A stretch of DNA of 13,255 nucleotides, from contig JANJSW010000020.1 in the NCBI GenBank assembly GCA_024711415.1, positions 1 through 13,255 of the forward strand, written 5' to 3'. A program made the translations under genes and the position numbers. Below, piece by piece: positions 1 through 6,552 of this stretch. Within the stretch, counting starts at the first letter, position 1. Every line of letters begins with the position of its first letter. The DNA comes from Thermomonas sp. (GTDB lineage Bacteria; Pseudomonadota; Gammaproteobacteria; Xanthomonadales; Xanthomonadaceae). The notes under the pieces were generated by a model. It searched no databases and had not been told where the DNA came from. It saw nothing but the letters and a program-made list of their open reading frames with translations.

Positions 1-231
1 ACCTTCTCGATCCTGCTGTCCACCGCCGCCACCCTGCTGCCCTACCTGGCCGGCAGCGCCGCCTGGCTGCTGCGCGGCGAGCGCAAGGGCCGTGTGGTTG
101 CGGCTTTCGCGCTGGCCTACAGCGCCTATGCATTGCTCGGCGCCGGCGCCGAGGCACTGCTCTGGGGCGGCGCGTTGCTGCTGGCCGGGGCGCCGGTGTA
201 TGCGTGGATGCGCCGGCCTACAGCTCGCTAG
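1..231 (+). CDS. APC-family amino-acid permease, C-terminal end (partial)
   Basis: The window opens inside this gene. Frame 1 is open from base 1 to a TAG at 229-231 and gives the last 76 residues. They are almost wholly hydrophobic, with one short charged loop (RGERKGR, about residues 26-32) between what look like the last membrane segments, and end in a basic tail (WMRRPTAR). The helix-loop-helix pattern, with a GAGAEALLWG stretch before a final helix ending in PVYAWM, resembles the C-terminus of APC-superfamily amino-acid/polyamine permeases such as the arginine/agmatine antiporter group. The transporter would sit in the inner membrane; its substrate cannot be told from this fragment. Its stop lies 14 bp inside the 3' end of the oppositely oriented MFS gene, and no terminator is visible between them. 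Family call moderate, substrate unknown. Confidence 0.7.
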   Translation, partial: TFSILLSTAATLLPYLAGSAAWLLRGERKGRVVAAFALAYSAYALLGAGAEALLWGGALLLAGAPVYAWMRRPTAR

Positions 232-1459
232 GCTCCATGGCGGCCGGCACCGCCGGCACCCGCAGCGCGCGGCCCGAGACGCGGTTCTCCCACCACCAGA
301 ACAGCCAGCCGGCCAGTACGAACGCGGCGGCGCCCAGCGCCAGGCGCAGGCCGCTGTCGCTGAGCAGCGGCGACAGCACGCCGGCAATGATCGCGTTGCC
401 CAGCAGGCCGAAGAAGGCCTGCAGCGAAGACGCGCTGCCGCGCCGGTGCGGGTACATGTCGAGGATCGCGAGGGTGACGATCGGGAACACCAGCGCGATG
501 CCGAACGCGAGCAGGCTCATCGGCAGCACCGCCCACGGCACCGCCGGCACGTCGACCCACAGGGTGTAGCCGAGGTTGAGCGCCATCGCGGCGCCGCAGC
601 AGGCGAAGCCGATGTTGGCCAGCCGGCGGCCGTCGATGCGCCCGGCGGCGCGGCCGGAGACGAACGCGCCCAGCATCATCCCGCCGATCATCGGGATGAA
701 GAACCAGCCGAACTGCTGCTCGCTCAAACGCAAATGCTCCAGCACGAAGGCCGGGGCGGACGCGATGTACAGGAACAGCGCGCCGAAGTTGAGCGCCGCC
801 GCCATCGACAGGCGCAGGAAGCGCGGGTTGCGCGCCATCTCCAGGTAGCCGCGCAGCAGCACGGGGGGGCGCAGCGGCAGCCGCGCCGCAGGCGGATGGG
901 TTTCCGGCAGCGCGCGCTGCACCGCCACGATCAGCACCAGCGCGAACGCCGCCAGGAACCAGAAGATCGCCGGCCAGCGGTGCCAGCCCAGCAGCCAGCC
1001 GCCCAGCACCGGCGCCACCGCCGGGGCGATGCCGAAGATCATCGACACCTGGCTCATCAGCCGCTGCGCGTCGTCGCCCTGCAGCACGTCGCGGATCACC
1101 GCGCGCCCGACGATCAGCCCCACGCCCGCGCTCAGGCCCTGCAGCGCGCGAAACGCCAGCAGCTGCGGCAACGTGGTGGCCAGCGCGCAGCCCACCGAGG
1201 CCAGCAGGAACACCGACAGCCCGCCGAGGATCACCCGCCGCCGCCCCAGCGCATCGGACAGCGAGCCGTGCACCAGGCTCATCCCCGCGTAAGCCAGCAG
1301 GTAGACGCTGATGGTCTGCTGCATGGCCAGCTTGTCCGCGCCCATCTGCGCACCGATCTGCGGGAACGCCGGGAAGATGGTGTCGATGGAGAACGGACCG
1401 AACATCGACAGCCCACCCAGCAGCAGCGCCAGGCGGCGGAAGGAGATGGGTGGGGTCAC
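218..1459 (-). CDS. Bcr/CflA-family multidrug efflux MFS transporter
   Basis: Predicted inner-membrane proton-driven drug exporter of the major facilitator superfamily (413 aa from the chosen start, about 12 helices, the usual length for Bcr/CflA proteins). TM1 carries the acidic SIDTIFPAFP segment (D26) typical of the drug/H+ antiporter-1 group. The TM2-3 loop holds motif A (GSLSDALGRRR, residues 65-75). A following RAVIRD segment and GIAPAVAPVLGG correspond to the family's motif B and C regions. The frame stays open upstream to a GTG at 1555, but that would add a 32-residue non-membrane N-terminus and overlap the gcvP promoter. The GTG at 1459 places TM1 about seven residues in, and a TATCCT box at 1493-1488 would give a leader of about 22 nt. 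No good Shine-Dalgarno is visible, so the start is uncertain. The gene is divergent from gcvP and tail-to-tail with the upstream permease. Substrate not predictable. Confidence 0.85.
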   Translation of the reverse strand: MTPPISFRRLALLLGGLSMFGPFSIDTIFPAFPQIGAQMGADKLAMQQTISVYLLAYAGMSLVHGSLSDALGRRRVILGGLSVFLLASVGCALATTLPQLLAFRALQGLSAGVGLIVGRAVIRDVLQGDDAQRLMSQVSMIFGIAPAVAPVLGGWLLGWHRWPAIFWFLAAFALVLIVAVQRALPETHPPAARLPLRPPVLLRGYLEMARNPRFLRLSMAAALNFGALFLYIASAPAFVLEHLRLSEQQFGWFFIPMIGGMMLGAFVSGRAAGRIDGRRLANIGFACCGAAMALNLGYTLWVDVPAVPWAVLPMSLLAFGIALVFPIVTLAILDMYPHRRGSASSLQAFFGLLGNAIIAGVLSPLLSDSGLRLALGAAAFVLAGWLFWWWENRVSGRALRVPAVPAAMEPSEL

Positions 1460-1487
1460 GGCCGGGGGATGGGGGAATGTGGCTGGC

Positions 1488-1493
1488 AGGATA
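1488..1493 (-). promoter_or_regulatory. Candidate -10 box for the MFS gene
   Basis: TATCCT read on the minus strand matches TATAAT at four of six positions and lies 29 bp before the preferred GTG start of the exporter gene. No convincing -35 hexamer sits 16-18 bp upstream. It is surrounded by the sequence GCTATCCTGC, which recurs just before the trhA start. Weak on its own; it is used here mainly as support for the shorter MFS start. Confidence 0.3.
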
Positions 1494-1530
1494 GCAGCGC
1501 CGACTGCGCCGTCCGTCGCGGAAAAGCTGC

Positions 1531-1546
1531 GTTGCACGCCTGCAAC
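1531..1546. promoter_or_regulatory. Perfect palindrome (operator candidate) in the MFS-gcvP divergent region
   Basis: GTTGCA-CGCC-TGCAAC: two perfectly inverted 6-bp arms around a 4-bp centre. It lies 13 bp before the TATAAT box at 1560, so it covers the -35 region of the gcvP promoter, and it sits about 40 bp upstream of the candidate MFS -10 box. This is where a dimeric regulator would bind to control one or both genes. I cannot assign it to a known regulator. It could be chance, but its position in a short divergent regulatory region argues for function. Confidence 0.4.
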
Positions 1547-1559
1547 CGTCGGCACCCGC

Positions 1560-1565
1560 TATAAT
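1560..1565 (+). promoter_or_regulatory. Consensus -10 box of the gcvP/riboswitch transcript
   Basis: TATAAT is an exact sigma-70 -10 consensus, rare in DNA this GC-rich. Seven bases downstream of it is about 1572, which is where the first riboswitch helix begins (1571). No -35 hexamer is found at the proper distance: TTGCAC at 1532-1537 is 22 bp away. The promoter may therefore be weak or activator-dependent. Confidence 0.65.
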
Positions 1566-1570
1566 CGCGC

Positions 1571-1780
1571 CACACGGAGGGAGAAGCGCGCGGACCTCGT
1601 CCCGCAGCGCTGCCGAAGGCGCAACCGCCCGGAATCGCTCAGGCCCAAGACCGCCGTGTGACCACACTCTGGAGAGATCGGACGCCATCCATCGGCGATA
1701 CCGGCGCCGAAGGGGCAAGAAGCCGCGCGGATTCCCCTCCCCGCCCGCGCGCTTCCAAACTCTCAGGCAGAAGGACAGAG
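1571..1780 (+). promoter_or_regulatory. Tandem glycine riboswitch (two aptamers)
   Basis: Two glycine aptamers in series in the gcvP leader. Aptamer 1 (1571-1660) is closed by a perfect 7-bp P1, CACACGG (1571-1577) with CCGTGTG (1654-1660). It contains the conserved GCCGAAGG-GCAA core (1612-1624, one base inserted) and CTCAGG (1638-1643). Aptamer 2 (1667-1780) is closed by CTCTG (1667-1671) with CAGAG (1776-1780). It carries GGAGAGA (1671-1677), GCCGAAGGGGCAA (1706-1718) and ACTCTCAGG...AAGGACAGAG (1759-1780), all hallmarks of the glycine riboswitch family. The six-base linker is ACCACA (1661-1666). In characterised cases glycine binding turns expression of glycine-cleavage genes on, which fits gcvP as the direct target. 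The boundaries are those of the outermost P1 helices seen here. Confidence 0.95.
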
Positions 1781-1782
1781 CG

Positions 1783-1820
1783 GGCATCCCCTCCATGCGC
1801 CCCTCGCGCCCCCGGATGCC
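1783..1820 (+). promoter_or_regulatory. Riboswitch expression-platform hairpin covering the gcvP ribosome site
   Basis: GGCATCC (1783-1789) is perfectly complementary to GGATGCC (1814-1820), giving a 7-bp stem with a 24-nt loop that starts two bases after the aptamer-2 P1 helix. The only Shine-Dalgarno-like triplet before gcvP, GGA at 1814-1816 (7 nt before the ATG), lies in the 3' arm. There is no U-tract, so translational control by masking this site is more likely than transcription termination. The pairing is seen in the sequence; the mechanism is inference. Confidence 0.5.
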
Positions 1821-1823
1821 GCC

Positions 1824-4724
<2,901 letters not shown>

Positions 4725-4749
4725 TCGGCGCCGTCCCGCGCCAGACACG

Positions 4750-4780
4750 ACAGCCCCGCCCCGCGCGGGGCTGTTCGTTT
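4750..4780 (+). terminator. Rho-independent terminator of gcvP
   Basis: A perfect 10-bp GC-rich stem, ACAGCCCCGC (4750-4759) with GCGGGGCTGT (4765-4774), encloses a five-base loop and is followed by a short T-rich run, TTCGTTT (4774-4780). It begins 25 bp after the gcvP stop and separates gcvP from the next gene. Confidence 0.88.
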
Positions 4781-4787
4781 GTGGCGG

Positions 4788-4802
4788 CCGACACCCTGTC
4801 GG
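4788..4802. promoter_or_regulatory. Inverted repeat just upstream of the metallopeptidase-gene promoter
   Basis: CCGACA-CCC-TGTCGG is a perfect 6-bp inverted repeat with a three-base centre. It ends 7 bp before the proposed -35 box at 4810 and is centred near -50 relative to the inferred start of transcription. It could be a regulator site, or merely a second small hairpin behind the gcvP terminator. I do not recognise a cognate regulator. Confidence 0.3.
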
Positions 4803-4809
4803 ACGTCAC

Positions 4810-4838
4810 TTCCCCGCGGCCCCGCCGGGCCCTAGATT
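4810..4838 (+). promoter_or_regulatory. Promoter of the secreted metallopeptidase-like gene
   Basis: TTCCCC (4810-4815) and TAGATT (4833-4838) are separated by exactly 17 bp, the standard sigma-70 spacing. The -10 matches consensus at four of six positions, the -35 at three. The same two boxes with the same spacing, each with an extra matching base (TTCCCCG-N15-CTAGATTG), occur before the TonB-dependent receptor gene. The predicted transcript starts near 4845, leaving a leader of about 34 nt before the ATG at 4879. Confidence 0.5.
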
Positions 4839-4878
4839 GCCGGGATCGCGGCCATGCGCCGCCTGCCGCTGTGCGCCC

Positions 4879-6330
4879 ATGAACACGATCCGTCACGGCC
4901 TGCTGTTGGGCCTCCTGCTCGGCGCCCTTGCCCCCACCTCCGCGCTCGCCAGAGGCACCGGTTCCGCAGCGGCGGCGGTGCCGCAGGCCATTGAAGTCCG
5001 CGTCGACCCGCGGGTCGAGCTCGCCGCGGTGATGGCCAGGCTGGCCGGCTTCGACGAATACCAGGCCCGCGGCATCGAGACCTACGACCGCGCGGTGGAC
5101 GCGCACTTCGCGCCGTTCCGCGATCACCCTTCGATCGCCACCCTGCGTGCCCTGCGCGAGCAGCGCCGGATCGCCTACAACGCGGTGGTGGAAGCGGGAC
5201 TGATGGGCGCGTCGGTCGACTGGTCGCCGGCGCTGCCGCTGGCGCCGTGGCCGGACAACCTGGACCCGCGCTGGGACGCGACGTCGCTGCGCAGCTTCCT
5301 GCAGGCGGCCAGGCGTTTCGAACGCGACACCGGTGCCCGCGCCTTCTTCGCCGGCCAGCGCGTCCTTCATGCCGAGGTGGAAGCCCGCATCCGCGCCAAC
5401 CTGCAGCAACGGCTGGACCTGCGCTGGTACGCGCAGCGGCTGCCCGCGCAGGGCATCCGCCACTTCGTGGTGGTACCGGGCCTGCTGGACGGGCTCAACA
5501 GTTACGCCGTGCGCGTGGGTGACACGGTCTACGGGGTGCTGGCCACGCCCACGATCCGCGCCGGCGAAGCCATCGATTACCCGGCCGATGCGCAGCTGGC
5601 GCTGCTGGTGCACGAATTCCACCACGTCTATCTGAACCCGTGGGTCGACGACAGCATGGGCATCCTCGCCACGCCGGCACAGCGGCTGTTCGACGTCGTC
5701 GCCCCGACCATGCGCAGCCTGGCCTATGGCGAACCGCGGATCATGCTGTACGAGTCGCTGGTGCGCGCCAACACCCTCAGCTATCTGCGTCAGCACGGCG
5801 AGGAAGCGGTGTTGCGGCGCGCGATCGCCGAGGACCGGGGCAAGGGCTTCCCGTGGACACCGGCACTGGCGGACCTGCTGGACACCGCCGAAGCCGCCGG
5901 CAAACCGCGCTTCGACGCCGGCACCGCGCCCGCGGTGGCCGCGCTGCTGGATGACTGGGCAGCGGACAACGGCGCCCGCATCGTGGCGGAGCAACAGCGG
6001 CTGGCAGCGGAACAGGCCCGGGTTCTCGCACAGGGCCCGCAGCTGACCACGCTGTCGCCCGCCGAGGGCGCCCGACTGGCGGCCGGTGACAGCGTGCTGG
6101 AGCTGCATTTCGACCGCCCGATGGACGGACGCATCGCGATCTTTGGCGATGTCCCGACGGTCACCGGCAAGCCGGCCTGGGACGAGGCGAAACAGGTGCT
6201 GCGGATCCCCGTGCGGCTGGAGGCCGGCGCGCGCTACCGGTTGCTGCTGAACAGCGAATCCGACGACGGCTTCACCAGCCGTGCGGGAGAAAAACTGTCA
6301 CCGCGCAGCTGGACATTCTCGGTGGATTGA
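4879..6330 (+). CDS. Secreted DUF4932-like HExxH metallopeptidase with C-terminal Ig-like domain
   Basis: A 483-aa exported protein. The ATG at 4879 gives a clean signal peptide (MNTIRHGLLLGLLLGALAPTSALA, about residues 1-24). The longer open frame to 4837 would start inside the promoter, so it is rejected. Residues about 33-340 resemble DUF4932: it opens with EVRVDPRVELAAVMARLAG, continues with the FVVVPGLLDGLNSYA segment, and has HEFHH at 245-249, a zinc-type HExxH motif. The glutamate in LYESLVRAN (E292) is a candidate third metal ligand, as in gluzincins. After a charged helix (about 350-388), residues about 391-483 look like a bacterial Ig-like domain of the SbsA type (LSPAEGARL..., ELHFDRPMD, ending RSWTFSVD). 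I recognise the fold pattern, not a characterised enzyme; peptidase activity is inferred. Its promoter matches that of the downstream TonB-dependent receptor. No clear Shine-Dalgarno is seen. Confidence 0.8.
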   Translation: MNTIRHGLLLGLLLGALAPTSALARGTGSAAAAVPQAIEVRVDPRVELAAVMARLAGFDEYQARGIETYDRAVDAHFAPFRDHPSIATLRALREQRRIAYNAVVEAGLMGASVDWSPALPLAPWPDNLDPRWDATSLRSFLQAARRFERDTGARAFFAGQRVLHAEVEARIRANLQQRLDLRWYAQRLPAQGIRHFVVVPGLLDGLNSYAVRVGDTVYGVLATPTIRAGEAIDYPADAQLALLVHEFHHVYLNPWVDDSMGILATPAQRLFDVVAPTMRSLAYGEPRIMLYESLVRANTLSYLRQHGEEAVLRRAIAEDRGKGFPWTPALADLLDTAEAAGKPRFDAGTAPAVAALLDDWAADNGARIVAEQQRLAAEQARVLAQGPQLTTLSPAEGARLAAGDSVLELHFDRPMDGRIAIFGDVPTVTGKPAWDEAKQVLRIPVRLEAGARYRLLLNSESDDGFTSRAGEKLSPRSWTFSVD

Positions 6331-6420
6331 CCGATGCGGCTGCCCGGCAGCAGGCGACAACGAGCCGTGCGCACCAGCTGACCCGGGCGCGACGTGCAGG
6401 TGCCCGCGACGTCCGGGCTA

Positions 6421-6449
6421 TTCCCCGGCACCGCATTCCCGACTAGATT
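6421..6449 (+). promoter_or_regulatory. Promoter of the TonB-dependent receptor gene
   Basis: TTCCCC (6421-6426) and TAGATT (6444-6449) lie 17 bp apart, repeating the layout found before the metallopeptidase gene. The palindromic hexamer GACGTC also occurs just upstream in both cases (6408-6413 here, 4802-4807 there). The inferred transcript start is near 6456, leaving a leader of about 97 nt. Confidence 0.5.
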
Positions 6450-6540
6450 GGGCCGGTGTCCGTCGCATCGCGCCGCAGGGCGGGACGGCAGGACCGCGCG
6501 CCAGCCCATCGGGCAGCGGCCGACTTCCAATCAATCCCTG

Positions 6541-6547
6541 GGGAGGG
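6541..6547 (+). promoter_or_regulatory. Strong ribosome binding site of the TonB-dependent receptor
   Basis: GGGAGGG, with the GGAGG core six bases before the ATG at 6553, is by far the best Shine-Dalgarno in the window and fixes the receptor start against the frame's open extension to 6394. CCCT (6536-6539) could pair with AGGG (6544-6547) in a tiny hairpin over it; whether this matters is unknown. Confidence 0.85.
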
Positions 6548-6552
6548 AATAC

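Larger units (their letters stand above)
6331..6552 (+). other. Intergenic region before the TonB-dependent receptor gene
   Basis: This 222-bp stretch has no credible gene. It holds a small hairpin soon after the upstream stop (GCTGC 6339-6343 with GCAGC 6347-6351, no T-run, so a poor terminator) and a direct repeat GCGACGT at 6389-6395 and 6406-6412. It also holds the receptor promoter and Shine-Dalgarno, listed separately. Lacking a strong terminator, some read-through from the metallopeptidase gene into the receptor gene is likely. Confidence 0.5.

Noticed and set aside
1460..1555. N-terminal extension of the MFS protein to the GTG at 1555
   Set aside because: Adds 32 residues without family likeness and would overlap the palindrome and a candidate -10 box; it cannot be formally excluded.
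92..1564. A 490-codon plus-strand frame opposite the MFS exporter
   Set aside because: No domain and repetitive R/H/Q-rich content; the minus-strand frame has 12 helices and MFS motifs.
4854..4994. A 46-codon out-of-frame ORF starting with ATG just before the metallopeptidase start
   Set aside because: Arginine/histidine/proline-rich product, no Shine-Dalgarno. It could in theory be a regulatory upstream ORF but nothing supports it.
6339..6351. Hairpin after the metallopeptidase gene as a terminator
   Set aside because: Only a 5-bp stem with a three-base loop and no T-run; too weak to call.
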